From the NCBI RefSeq assembly GCF_001426485.1, contig NZ_LMET01000001.1, forward strand, positions 925,217-989,216: DNA of 64,000 bases. The letters run 5' to 3'. Positions 26,113 to 34,091 of this stretch are shown here, piece after piece. Under the pieces are notes generated by a model that was given only the letters and a program-made list of their open reading frames with translations, did no database searches and was not told where the DNA came from. This DNA comes from Aeromicrobium sp. Root472D3. Lineage in GTDB: Bacteria; Actinomycetota; Actinomycetes; Propionibacteriales; Nocardioidaceae. Position 1 is the stretch's first letter, and every line of letters begins with the position of its first letter. Position numbers and translations under genes: made by a program.

Positions 26113-26979
26113 TCACTTTCCTTCGTAGCCGTAGAAGCCCTGGCCGGACTTCTTGCCCAGCAGGCCGGCGTCGACCATGCGGTCGAGCAGCGGCGGGGGC
26201 GAGTAGAGGGGTTCCTTGAACTCGTCGTACATCGACGTGCCGATCGCCTTGATCGTGTCGAGGCCGATGAGGTCCGACAGCGCGAGCGGGCCCATGGGGT
26301 GCCCGCAGCCCAGCACCATGCCGCGGTCGATGTCGGCGGCCGAGGCGTAGCCCGCCTCGTACATGCGGATCGCGCTCAGCAGGTACGGCACGAGCAGGCT
26401 GTTGACGACGAAGCCGGCGCGGTCGGTCGCGTCGATCGGCTTCTTGCCCAGCGCGTCGGTGACCCAGCCGCGCATGCGGTCGAGCGTCTCGGGGGTCGTG
26501 GTGAGCGACGGGATCAGCTCGACGAGCTGCATGACGGGCGCGGGGTTGAAGAAGTGCACGCCCATGACGTGCCCGGCGCGGCCCGAGACGGCGCCGAGCT
26601 TGACGATCGGGATCGACGACGTGTTGGACGCCAGGATCGCGTCGTCCTTGGTCAGCACGCGACCGAGGGTGCGGAACAGCTCGAGCTTGACCTGCTCGTC
26701 CTCGCTGGCCGCCTCGACGACGAGGTCGCGGTCGGCGAGCGTCTCGAGGTCGGTCTCGAAGCGGATGCGCTCGAGGACGGCCGTCACCTCGGCCGACTCG
26801 ATCTTGCCGCGCGCCTCGGCCTTGCGCAGCGAGCTCTCGACCCGCTCGGACGCGGCCTTCGCGGCGTCGGCGCTGACCTCGATGCCGATGACGTCGAGCC
26901 CGGCGCGGGCCGCGACCTCGATGATGCCCGAGCCCATCAGCCCTCCGCCGATGACTCCGACCTGCTGGATCCCGCTCAT
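26113..26979 (-). CDS. 3-hydroxyacyl-/3-hydroxybutyryl-CoA dehydrogenase
   Basis: 288 aa from ATG 26979, with GGAGG eight bases upstream; the open frame runs further but would cross the promoter. NAD-binding motif VIGGGLMGSGI is at 8-18. Further motifs are VVEAASED, the SNTSSIPI stretch with catalytic residues, HFFNPAPVMQLVE with the catalytic His, and NSLLVPYL with DIDRGMVLGCGHPMGPL in the C-terminal domain. It acts on short-chain 3-hydroxyacyl-CoA, after hydration of the acyl-CoA dehydrogenase product. First gene of a two-gene operon divergent from TetR. Confidence 0.95.
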   Translation of the reverse strand: MSGIQQVGVIGGGLMGSGIIEVAARAGLDVIGIEVSADAAKAASERVESSLRKAEARGKIESAEVTAVLERIRFETDLETLADRDLVVEAASEDEQVKLELFRTLGRVLTKDDAILASNTSSIPIVKLGAVSGRAGHVMGVHFFNPAPVMQLVELIPSLTTTPETLDRMRGWVTDALGKKPIDATDRAGFVVNSLLVPYLLSAIRMYEAGYASAADIDRGMVLGCGHPMGPLALSDLIGLDTIKAIGTSMYDEFKEPLYSPPPLLDRMVDAGLLGKKSGQGFYGYEGK

Positions 26980-27030
26980 GCCGTACCTCCGTGATGCGCA
27001 CGCCCGATTTACTTGGACGTAAAAAGATGT

Positions 27031-27054
27031 GGTACTCAGTACCGTACTGGCCAG
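27031..27054. promoter_or_regulatory. Palindromes between beta-oxidation operon and tetR
   Basis: GGTAC, three bases, GTACC at about 27031-27043 is followed by CTGGCCAG at about 27047-27054. The gap lies between divergent genes, so these are the likely operator of the TetR protein encoded at 27083. Confidence 0.5.
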
Positions 27055-27082
27055 ACTGGATACCAGCAAGTAGCCTCGGCCC

Positions 27083-27754
27083 ATGCCCACCGCCCCGGTC
27101 TCCGCGCGCGACCGGCTCGTGGCGGCGGCCTTCGACCTGTTCGACGTCCGGGGATTCGACGAGACGACGGTCGACGACATCGCCAAGGCGGCCGGTGTCG
27201 GGCGCACGACGTTCTTCCGCCACTTCGGGTCGAAGGAGTCGGTGATCTTCCCCGAGCACGACGACCTGCTCGCGCGCATCGCCGGCCGCCTCGACGCGGG
27301 CGACGCGGCGTCGAGCGACGTCGCGGTCTCGGAGGCCGCCCGCCTGGTGCTGCGCTACTACGTCGGCGAGGGCGACCGGGCCCGCATCCGGTACCGCCTG
27401 ATCTCGTCGGTGCCCGTGCTCAAGGCGCGCGAGATCGCGAGCATCCGGCAGTACCAGAGCCTGTTCGCGCGGGCGCTGTCCGGCTGGGCCGAGGACGACG
27501 TCGACGCGGTGCTGCGGGCCGAGCTGCTCGCGTCGGCGATCGTGACGGCCCACAACCACGTGCTGCGGCGGTGGCTGCGCGGCGAGGTCGACGACCCCGA
27601 GGACGCGTTCGGGCACGCGATGTCCGTCGTGCTCGAGCAGGCCCGCGGGGCGGGGCAGGGCGGCGCCGGCGAGACGACGGTCGTTGTCGTGCGCGGCGGC
27701 TCGACGCCCGAGCAGGTGGCCGCCGCGGTCCAGCGCACGCTGAAGGGGCAGTGA
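27083..27754 (+). CDS. TetR-family regulator
   Basis: 223 aa. HTH: RDRLVAAAFDLFDVRGFDET, then IAKAAGVGRTTFFRHFGSKE at about 34-53. The C-terminal domain has an Ala- and Gly-rich tail (GAGETTVVVVRGGS). It is divergent from the acyl-CoA/hydroxyacyl-CoA dehydrogenase operon and probably represses it, sensing an acyl-CoA (inference from the FadR-like arrangement). TAGCCT ends six bases before the start, suggesting a leaderless mRNA. Confidence 0.9.
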   Translation: MPTAPVSARDRLVAAAFDLFDVRGFDETTVDDIAKAAGVGRTTFFRHFGSKESVIFPEHDDLLARIAGRLDAGDAASSDVAVSEAARLVLRYYVGEGDRARIRYRLISSVPVLKAREIASIRQYQSLFARALSGWAEDDVDAVLRAELLASAIVTAHNHVLRRWLRGEVDDPEDAFGHAMSVVLEQARGAGQGGAGETTVVVVRGGSTPEQVAAAVQRTLKGQ

Positions 27755-27767
27755 CGAGGCCTCCCGG

Positions 27768-28370
27768 TCAGACCTCGTGGCAGACCGCGGGCACCGGACG
27801 GACGCGGGGCGCCGCGGGACGCGCGCGGTGGCGACGGACCAGCGTCCGGGCCGCCACGGCGAGCAGCCCCACGGCGAGGACCCCGCCGATGACCCACGGG
27901 TGACCGAGGACGCCACTCGCGCCGATGCCGGCACCCGCCCCGACCCACAAAGCCGCCCAGGCCGCCCCGCCGATGACGGACGCGGCGAGGAACGAGCGGT
28001 AGCGCAGGCCCGCGGCACCGGCGACGACCGGCATGACGGTGCGCACGAACGGCAGCATCCGGCTCGCCAGCACCGCCCAGAAGCCGTGACGCTGCACGAG
28101 GTCGGCGGCGCGGTCCCAGCGGTCGACGCCGGCGCGCGCGATGAGCCGCGACTCGCGCAGGCGTCCGCCGCCGAGACGTCCGATCGTCAGCCCCAGGTGG
28201 TCGCCGGCGACGGCCCCGAGCATCACGGCCAGACCCAGCGCGAGCGTCGGGAGCAGCCCGTCGACGCTCGCCGCGAGGCCGGAGATCGCGACCTCGCCGG
28301 GCACGATCGCGCCCAGGCCGAGACCCGACTCGGCCAGGGCGAAGGCGAAGGCCAGCAGCAGGCGGGTCAC
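27768..28370 (-). CDS. DedA/SNARE-associated family membrane protein
   Basis: 200 aa from GTG 28370, overlapping the upstream PAP2 stop (GTGA). DedA signatures are ESGLGLGAIVPGEVAI near the N terminus, GDHLGLTIGRLGG, and RMLPFVRTVMPVVAG, with RYRSFLAASVIGGAAWA near the amphipathic re-entrant region. Four to five membrane segments are visible. DedA proteins are linked to lipid (undecaprenyl-phosphate or phosphatidylethanolamine) flipping and envelope homeostasis. Coupling to a PAP2 phosphatase fits lipid-carrier recycling. Confidence 0.87.
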   Translation of the reverse strand: MTRLLLAFAFALAESGLGLGAIVPGEVAISGLAASVDGLLPTLALGLAVMLGAVAGDHLGLTIGRLGGGRLRESRLIARAGVDRWDRAADLVQRHGFWAVLASRMLPFVRTVMPVVAGAAGLRYRSFLAASVIGGAAWAALWVGAGAGIGASGVLGHPWVIGGVLAVGLLAVAARTLVRRHRARPAAPRVRPVPAVCHEV

Positions 28371-29158
28371 GTCGACGCCCTCGTCGACTCGCGCGCTGCG
28401 ATCCAGCCGGAGATCGCGACACCCGCCGCGATCACGAGGCCGCCCGCGACGGCGTCCAGCACCCAGTGGTTGCCGGTCGCCACGACGACGAGCGTCGTGC
28501 CCAGCGAGTAGAGGACCGCGAGCGACCGACCCACGACGCCCACGTGCCGCCAGACGGCCCAGGCCACCCAGACGGTCCAGCCGACGTGCAGCGACGGCAT
28601 CGCCGCGAGCTCGTTGGCCATCTGCCCGAGCCCGTTGGGCAGCGACGTCTGCCCGCTCCACCAGCCGACGTCGGAGGTGCTCACGAGCGTGTCGAGGTAG
28701 GCGCCGCCGGGCATCAGGCGCGGCGGAGCGGTCGGCCACAGGACGTAGCAGACCAGCCCGATCGCCGAGCCGATCACGATCGCGTTGCGGGCGCGGGCGT
28801 ACTCACCGTGGTGGCGGACGAACAGGAAGACCAGCACGGCGGGCGTGACGAGGTAGTGCAGCGAGGCGTACCAGAACGACATCGGGACGGCGACCTGCGA
28901 CAGCGGCGTGAGGGCGTGGTTGAGCCACGACTCGACGTCGAGGTGCAGCAGGGTCTCGAGGTGCAGCAGGTCGGCGGCGCGCGAGCGGGCCGCCTCGAGG
29001 TCGTCGCTGGCCACGACGCGGCTCACGGCGTACGTGGTCCAGAGCGCCGCCAGCAGGACGATCTCGCGGAGGCCGGGAGCCAGCAGGCCGGGTCGGCGCG
29101 ACGAGGTCGTCGTCGCGCCGACCTCGTCGCGCCGCGGGTGCCCGGTGTGGGTGGACAC
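28367..29158 (-). CDS. PAP2-superfamily phosphatase/inositolphosphotransferase-like membrane protein
   Basis: 263 aa from GTG 29158. The reading frame continues through the MFS gene region, but that is an antisense-style open frame. Six hydrophobic segments are visible. The PAP2 catalytic pattern is in its Aur1-like form: PTAPPRLMPGG near 150, MPSLHVGW near 190, and GNHWVLDAVAG near 235, with the catalytic His and Asp. It may act on a lipid phosphate or transfer a head group. It overlaps the dedA-like gene by 4 bp and lies 15 bp after the MFS exporter gene. Confidence 0.85.
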   Translation of the reverse strand: MSTHTGHPRRDEVGATTTSSRRPGLLAPGLREIVLLAALWTTYAVSRVVASDDLEAARSRAADLLHLETLLHLDVESWLNHALTPLSQVAVPMSFWYASLHYLVTPAVLVFLFVRHHGEYARARNAIVIGSAIGLVCYVLWPTAPPRLMPGGAYLDTLVSTSDVGWWSGQTSLPNGLGQMANELAAMPSLHVGWTVWVAWAVWRHVGVVGRSLAVLYSLGTTLVVVATGNHWVLDAVAGGLVIAAGVAISGWIAARESTRAST

Positions 29159-29172
29159 GGTGGGGTCTCGTC

Positions 29173-30681
29173 TCAGTGGGCGAGGACGGGAGCGTCCGGG
29201 TTGACCGCGACGGGGCCGGGACGGAACAGGGCCCCGCAGATCACGGCGCCGACGGCGAAGACGCCGGCGGCCCACCAGAAGACCGTCGTGTAGCCGTCGA
29301 CCGCGGCGAGCTGCGTGTCGAGTGTCGAGGGCGCCCGGCCGAGCCCGCCCAGGTAGTCGCTCGTCGCCGTCGCGGCGAAAGCGCTCAGCACCGCGGTGCC
29401 GATGGATCCACCGATCTGCTGGAACGTGTTGACCGAGGCCGAGGCGACGCCCGCGTGCTCGGCGTCGACGCCGGACACGGCGGCGCTGAACGCCGGCGCG
29501 ATCGACAGGCCGATGCCGAGGCCGGTGATGATCAGGCCGGGTAGGATGTGCAGCGCGTAGGAGCTGTCGACCTCGAGCTGCGCGAACAGCACCATGCCGA
29601 CGGCGGCGAGCATCATGCCGACGAACACGGGGATCTTCGGGCCGATGCGCGCGACGAGACCGGCCGAGCTGGTCGCCGTGGCCATGATGCCCAGGATCAT
29701 CGGGACGAACGAGAAGCCCGTCTTGAGCGGGGAGTAGCCGAGCGTCAGCGACACGTAGTACGTCAGGAACAGGAACACCGCGAACAGGCCGATGCCGACG
29801 AAGGCCACGACGAGGAACGAGGCACCGCGGGTGCGGTCCCACACGATGTGCAGCGGCAGCAGCGGATCGCTGACGCGGCTCTCGATGACGGCGAACGCGG
29901 CGAGCAGGACCAGTCCGGCGCCGATGCAGATCAGGGTCGTCGCGGCACCCCAGCCGTCCGACTCGGCGCTGGCCAGGCCGTAGACGAACGAGACCAGACC
30001 GGCCACGACGACGACGGTCCCGGGCACGTCGATGCCCTTGGCGTCCTCGGAGCGCGGCTGCTTCTTGAGCAGCAGCACCGCACCCACGACGGCGATGACC
30101 GCGAGGGGGACGTTGACGTACAGGCACCAGCGCCACGACAGGTACTCGGTGAGGGCGCCACCGAGGATCAGGCCGAGCGCGCCGCCTCCACCGGAGATCG
30201 CACCGAAGATCGCGAACGCCTTGGCCCGCTCCTTGGAGTCGGTGAAGGTGACGGTGAGCAGCGACAGGGCGGCCGGTGCGAGCAGGGCGCCGAAGACGCC
30301 CTGGGCGACGCGGGCGCCGACGAGCAGCTCGAAGTTGTGCGCCGCGCCGCCGACGGCGGACGCTGCGGCGAAGCCGATCAGGCCGGTGATGAACATCGGC
30401 CGGCGACCGATCAGGTCGCTCAGGCGGCCGCCGAGCAGCAGCAGCGATCCGAAGGCGAGGGCGTAGCCGGTGACGATCCACTGGCGGTTGTCGTTCGAGA
30501 AGCCGAGGGCCTCCTGCGCGGACGGCAGGGCGATGTTCACGATCGTCGCGTCCAGCACGACAATCAGCTGGGCCAGCGCGATGACGCCGAGGATGATCCA
30601 GCGTGTCGCGTGGTGCGGGTTGTCCGAGGGACCGGGTTCGACGGGTTCGCGCGCCCGGTCGTCGGTCAGTGTCTCTGCCAT
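29173..30681 (-). CDS. MFS multidrug exporter, DHA2 (14-helix) family
   Basis: 502 aa. Motif A GGRLSDLIGRRP is near residue 63, the antiporter motif C region is GGGGALGLILGGAL near 145, and IVVLDATIVNIALPSAQEAL lies in the first helix, as in EmrB/QacA-type exporters. Fourteen hydrophobic segments are expected and visible. It uses the proton gradient to expel drugs or other amphipathic compounds. It is divergent from a TetR gene with palindromes between them, so expression is probably substrate-induced. Confidence 0.94.
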   Translation of the reverse strand: MAETLTDDRAREPVEPGPSDNPHHATRWIILGVIALAQLIVVLDATIVNIALPSAQEALGFSNDNRQWIVTGYALAFGSLLLLGGRLSDLIGRRPMFITGLIGFAAASAVGGAAHNFELLVGARVAQGVFGALLAPAALSLLTVTFTDSKERAKAFAIFGAISGGGGALGLILGGALTEYLSWRWCLYVNVPLAVIAVVGAVLLLKKQPRSEDAKGIDVPGTVVVVAGLVSFVYGLASAESDGWGAATTLICIGAGLVLLAAFAVIESRVSDPLLPLHIVWDRTRGASFLVVAFVGIGLFAVFLFLTYYVSLTLGYSPLKTGFSFVPMILGIMATATSSAGLVARIGPKIPVFVGMMLAAVGMVLFAQLEVDSSYALHILPGLIITGLGIGLSIAPAFSAAVSGVDAEHAGVASASVNTFQQIGGSIGTAVLSAFAATATSDYLGGLGRAPSTLDTQLAAVDGYTTVFWWAAGVFAVGAVICGALFRPGPVAVNPDAPVLAH

Positions 30682-30702
30682 GGGATCTCCAGGTCTGTGA
30701 AG

Positions 30703-30792
30703 CGGAAAGAAAGTTCCGTTTCACTGTAGACCCTTAAGCGGAGAACACCTTCCGGATCTTGTGTGATGTGCCGCACTAACCGGAAACGTTTC
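30703..30792. promoter_or_regulatory. Operator-like palindromes between MFS exporter and tetR
   Basis: CGGAA, six bases, TTCCG lies at about 30703-30718. GAAACGTTTC, a perfect palindrome within CGGAAACGTTTCTCCG, lies at about 30781-30796. Both carry the half-site CGGAA. One sits near each gene, as expected for dual control by the TetR protein. Confidence 0.6.
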
Positions 30793-30816
30793 TCCGTTCC
30801 TGTTACGGTGGGCCCC

Positions 30817-31482
30817 ATGTCAGCCGATGTGGACGCGATCGAGGTCGAGCGGCCGCTGCGCGCCGACGCCGCACGCAACCGCGAGCTGATCCTCGAGACC
30901 GCCGCCGAGGTGTTCGCCGAGCACGGGCTCGAGGCCGGCTACGACGAGATCGCCCGCCGCGCCGGCATCGGCGTCGGCACCGTCTACCGTCGCTTCCCCC
31001 AGCGGAGCGAGCTGATCCAGGCCCTGTTCGAGTCGCGCATCGCCGAGCTGGTCGAGGTCGCCGAGCGGTCGGCGGCCCTTCCGGACGCCTGGGAGGGGCT
31101 CGTGTCGTTCCTCGAGTGGGCGATCGCCCGACAGGTGCTCGACAAGGGCCTCAAGGAGGTCATGGTGCGCACGATCTCCGGCGAGGCCCACCAGGCCATC
31201 GGTCGTGAGCGGCTCGGACCGATCCTCGAGCGCATGGTCGCCCGGGCGCAGGCCGACGGCACGTTGCGCAGCGACATCGCGACGACCGACATCGGCATGA
31301 ACGTCATGGTCATCAGCTCGATGACCACCAAGGCGCAGCCCGATCTGTGGCGCCGCTACCTCGCCCTGTTCGTCGAGGGCCTCCGCGCCCGTCCCGACCA
31401 GCAGCCCCTGCCGCTCGTCGCGCCCGGCGACGACGCGATGCACGACCTCATGTGCAACCTGCAGAACCGCGACCTCGACTGA
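30817..31482 (+). CDS. TetR-family regulator of the MFS exporter
   Basis: 221 aa from ATG 30817; the frame is open 18 codons further but overlaps the operator. HTH: RELILETAAEVFAEHGLEAG, then IARRAGIGVGTVYRRFPQRS. The C-terminal domain resembles the SCO4008-like ligand domain group, with DLWRRYLALFVEGLR near the end. TACGGT ends seven bases before the start, suggesting a leaderless transcript. Divergent placement argues for repression of the exporter. Confidence 0.92.
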   Translation: MSADVDAIEVERPLRADAARNRELILETAAEVFAEHGLEAGYDEIARRAGIGVGTVYRRFPQRSELIQALFESRIAELVEVAERSAALPDAWEGLVSFLEWAIARQVLDKGLKEVMVRTISGEAHQAIGRERLGPILERMVARAQADGTLRSDIATTDIGMNVMVISSMTTKAQPDLWRRYLALFVEGLRARPDQQPLPLVAPGDDAMHDLMCNLQNRDLD

Positions 31483-31513
31483 CCCGTCCCGTCAGGCCCC
31501 GGGGGCGCGAGGG

Positions 31514-32410
31514 CTAGGACGTTGATCGACGCAGCTGGTCGACCACGGTGGAGCGGTGGCGACGGATCGCGTACGAGCTGAACACCAGCGTCCGTCGTCC
31601 GTCGATCGCGACCTCGTTGAGTCGCAGCAGGTCGCCGTCCCACTGGTCGACCTCCATGTGAGGGATGCCGTGCACCTCGACGGCGAGGTTGATCGCTTGC
31701 CACCACACGTCGAGGTAGTAGCGCCCGTCCGTCCGGCGGACGACGGCCTGCCGCTCGGGAGGCGGCAGCCCGACCTCGACGCGGATCTCGTCGAACGACC
31801 GCTCGGGCAGCGACTGGATGCCGCCGGCCGCGTCGAGGCACAACTCCACGATCAGTGACCGATGTCGGCACATGCCCCGCCGGACGAGGGCCTCGCGCAA
31901 CGTCCTCGGCGCCACGATCCCCTTCTGCGCCGCCGACAGGACGATCTCGCGGGCACGCTTCTCGGTCACGTCCCACGACGCCGCGTCGATGACGCTGCGG
32001 GCAGGGCGGGTGCGCGGCGGCGTGCGCAGGGGGTGGACGTCGCGCGTGTCGAGGTACGTCGACCAGTGCAGGTCGAGATCGTCGTACGTGCACGGGTTCG
32101 CGCCCATCGGTGCCACGACCGCGGGCCTGGGAGGGGAGAAGCCCGTGAAGCCGTCGTGGGCCAGCGCCGAGAGGCCGCCGAGCACGGAGCCGGGCGGTGC
32201 GGCGAGCAGGGCGACCCAATCGCGCTGCGCGGGGGTCAGCGGCCCGGTGTGGTGGACGAACACCCCGCGAGCCGGGTGAGCCCACCGTCCCGACGTCACC
32301 AGTCGGTACAGCTGGTGACGGGTCATGAGCGTCAGCGCCTGCGAGCGCGTGACGACCCCGTGCTGCTCGGTGAGGACAGTGGCGCCTGGCGGGAACGGGG
32401 CAGGGGGCAT
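31514..32410 (-). CDS. AbiEi-like protein with C-terminal nuclease-like domain
   Basis: 298 aa from ATG 32410. The N terminus (GVVTRSQALTLM, HQLYRLVTSGRW, HPARGVFVHH) is the winged-helix domain of AbiEi antitoxin-type proteins. The C terminus (YYLDVWWQAINLAVEVHGIP, then LRLNEVAIDGRRTLVFSS) resembles the DUF559/Vsr-like PD-(D/E)XK fold common in actinobacterial relatives. No AbiEii nucleotidyltransferase toxin is adjacent, so it is not a standard type IV toxin-antitoxin pair. These are frequent stand-alone genes of unknown role. Confidence 0.7.
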   Translation of the reverse strand: MPPAPFPPGATVLTEQHGVVTRSQALTLMTRHQLYRLVTSGRWAHPARGVFVHHTGPLTPAQRDWVALLAAPPGSVLGGLSALAHDGFTGFSPPRPAVVAPMGANPCTYDDLDLHWSTYLDTRDVHPLRTPPRTRPARSVIDAASWDVTEKRAREIVLSAAQKGIVAPRTLREALVRRGMCRHRSLIVELCLDAAGGIQSLPERSFDEIRVEVGLPPPERQAVVRRTDGRYYLDVWWQAINLAVEVHGIPHMEVDQWDGDLLRLNEVAIDGRRTLVFSSYAIRRHRSTVVDQLRRSTS

Positions 32411-32504
32411 CTCACGAGGGTGTGCTGGTCCCGCGGGCCTCCGCGACCTGCGGCGCACAGCCTGTGTGCATCGTCCGGCCCGTCGACGCCTGTGGGCGAC
32501 AGAA

Positions 32505-32544
32505 AATCTGGGTTTGTCCGCGCCCGCGCGGACAAACCCAGATT
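32505..32544. terminator. Long perfect hairpin between AbiEi-like gene and fprA
   Basis: AATCTGGGTTTGTCCGCGC and its exact reverse complement are separated by two bases: 19-bp arms. It starts eight bases past the fprA stop on the minus strand and is likely its terminator. On the minus strand the left arm is followed by TTTTCT, giving a modest T tract. Confidence 0.75.
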
Positions 32545-32552
32545 CTTGTGTG

Positions 32553-33920
32553 TCAGGAGCGAGAGATGCGCACCATCTCGTCGCGGGGGACGACCTTGAC
32601 GCGGGTGCGGCCGACGGCCTCGCCCAGGTCGATCTCGTGCTGGTCGAGCTTCTCCCAGCCCTCCCACGTCGTGAACTCGATGCCGCGGCCCTCGAGGTAG
32701 GTGTCGACGTCCTCGCGAGCCGGGTTGGCCGGGGCCGCGAGCCGGTCGACGTCCTCGAGCAGCAGGCGGATCGTCTCGGCGGCGTCCGACTTGGTGTGGC
32801 CGATCAGGCCGACGGGTCCGCGCTTGATCCAGCCCGTGACGTACGCGCCGGGCAGCGGCTCGCCGTCGATGTCGATCACGCGGCCGCCGTCGTTGGGCAC
32901 CGTCGCGCTGTTGTTGTCGAACGGGATGCCGGCCAGGTTGTCCGACCGGTAGCCGACGGCGCGGTAGACCGCCTGCACGGGCCAGTCGACGAACTCGCCG
33001 GTGCCGCGGACGTTGCCGGTGCCGTCGAGCTCGGTGACCTCGGTGCGCAGCCCCACGACCTGTCCGTCCTCGCCGAGCACCTCGATGGGGTTCTGGCAGA
33101 AGTGGATGTGGATGCGGTGGTCGGCGCCGGTCGGCTCCTTGGCCAGGTAGTTCTGCAGCACGTCGACGACGAGCTTGACGCTCTTGGACGCGCGGATCGA
33201 GTCCATCGAGCCCTCGTCGAGCTCGAAGCCCTCGGGGTGGACGATGACGTCGACGTTGGGGGAGTGCGACAGCTCGCGCAGCTCCATCGGCGTGAACTTG
33301 ACCTGCGCCGGGCCGCGGCGGGCGAACACGTGGACGTCCTTGGCCGCATTGGCCTTGAGCCCGTCGTAGACGTTCTGCGGGATCTCGGTGACCAGCTGCT
33401 CGTCGGCGGTCTTGGCGAGCATGCGGGCGACGTCGAGGCCCACGTTGCCCACGCCGAGGACGGCGACCGACTCGGCGTGCGGCTGGAAGTCCCACTCGCG
33501 GGGGGCGTCGGGGTGGCCGTCGTACCAGTAGACGAAGTCGGCCGCGCCGAACGAGCCCTTGAGGTCGATGCCGGGGATGTCGAGGTCGCGGTCGGCGCGG
33601 GCACCCGTCGCGAAGATCACCGCGTCGTAGAACTGCTGCAGGTGGTCGAGCTTGAGGTCGGCGCCGTAGTTGACGTTGCCGAAGAACCGGATGTCGTCGT
33701 TCGACAGGACGCGCTTGAGCGCCTTGACGATCTCCTTGATGCGCGGGTGGTCGGGCGCGACGCCGTACCGGATCAGGCCGAACGGCGTGGGGTCGCGGTC
33801 GAGGATGTCGATCGTGACGCCACTGACGTCGTCGCCGAACTCGGACTTCGTGAGGATGTCGGCGGCGTAGATGCCGGCGGGACCGGCGCCGACGACGGCG
33901 ACTCGCAACTGCCTGCTCAT
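32553..33920 (-). CDS. fprA: Ferredoxin/adrenodoxin-type NADP reductase FprA
   Basis: 455 aa. FAD motif VAVVGAGPAGIYAADIL at 7-23, NADP motif VAVLGVGNVGLDVARML near 155, GLIRYGVAPDHP near 48, and RGPVGLIGHTKSDA near 366, the typical FprA/adrenodoxin-reductase series. It moves electrons between NADPH and ferredoxins. An AGGAG ribosome site lies upstream. A TTAGGC/GCCTAA palindrome in its promoter suggests iron control, which fits iron-sulfur supply. Confidence 0.95.
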   Translation of the reverse strand: MSRQLRVAVVGAGPAGIYAADILTKSEFGDDVSGVTIDILDRDPTPFGLIRYGVAPDHPRIKEIVKALKRVLSNDDIRFFGNVNYGADLKLDHLQQFYDAVIFATGARADRDLDIPGIDLKGSFGAADFVYWYDGHPDAPREWDFQPHAESVAVLGVGNVGLDVARMLAKTADEQLVTEIPQNVYDGLKANAAKDVHVFARRGPAQVKFTPMELRELSHSPNVDVIVHPEGFELDEGSMDSIRASKSVKLVVDVLQNYLAKEPTGADHRIHIHFCQNPIEVLGEDGQVVGLRTEVTELDGTGNVRGTGEFVDWPVQAVYRAVGYRSDNLAGIPFDNNSATVPNDGGRVIDIDGEPLPGAYVTGWIKRGPVGLIGHTKSDAAETIRLLLEDVDRLAAPANPAREDVDTYLEGRGIEFTTWEGWEKLDQHEIDLGEAVGRTRVKVVPRDEMVRISRS

Positions 33921-33965
33921 GGATGCTCCTGGAAAAGGGCCGCCCCCTGGGAGGGAGCCACGCTC

Positions 33966-33979
33966 TTAGGCAAGCCTAA
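33966..33979. promoter_or_regulatory. Iron-box-like palindrome upstream of fprA
   Basis: TTAGGC, two bases, GCCTAA lies 46 bases from the fprA start. The DtxR/IdeR consensus begins with TTAGG and ends with CCTAA but is 19 bp, so this is a shortened version. A GTGAC, four bases, GTCAC repeat is at about 34029-34042 in the same gap. Confidence 0.4.
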
Positions 33980-34091
33980 AGCACTGTCCCGCAGCGGGAA
34001 ATTCGTCCAGAATGCGAACGCGATGCAGGTGACGTGGGTCACGCCGTTCGCGTGATCGGCGGGTTAAGGCCCCTCGCACTAGGTTGGTGGC

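Noticed and set aside
28367-30724. One 785-codon frame running through the PAP2 gene and across the MFS gene
   Set aside because: Only the last 263 residues look like a protein. The rest overlaps the MFS gene on the same strand in another frame and is Arg/Pro-rich; no fusion is supported.
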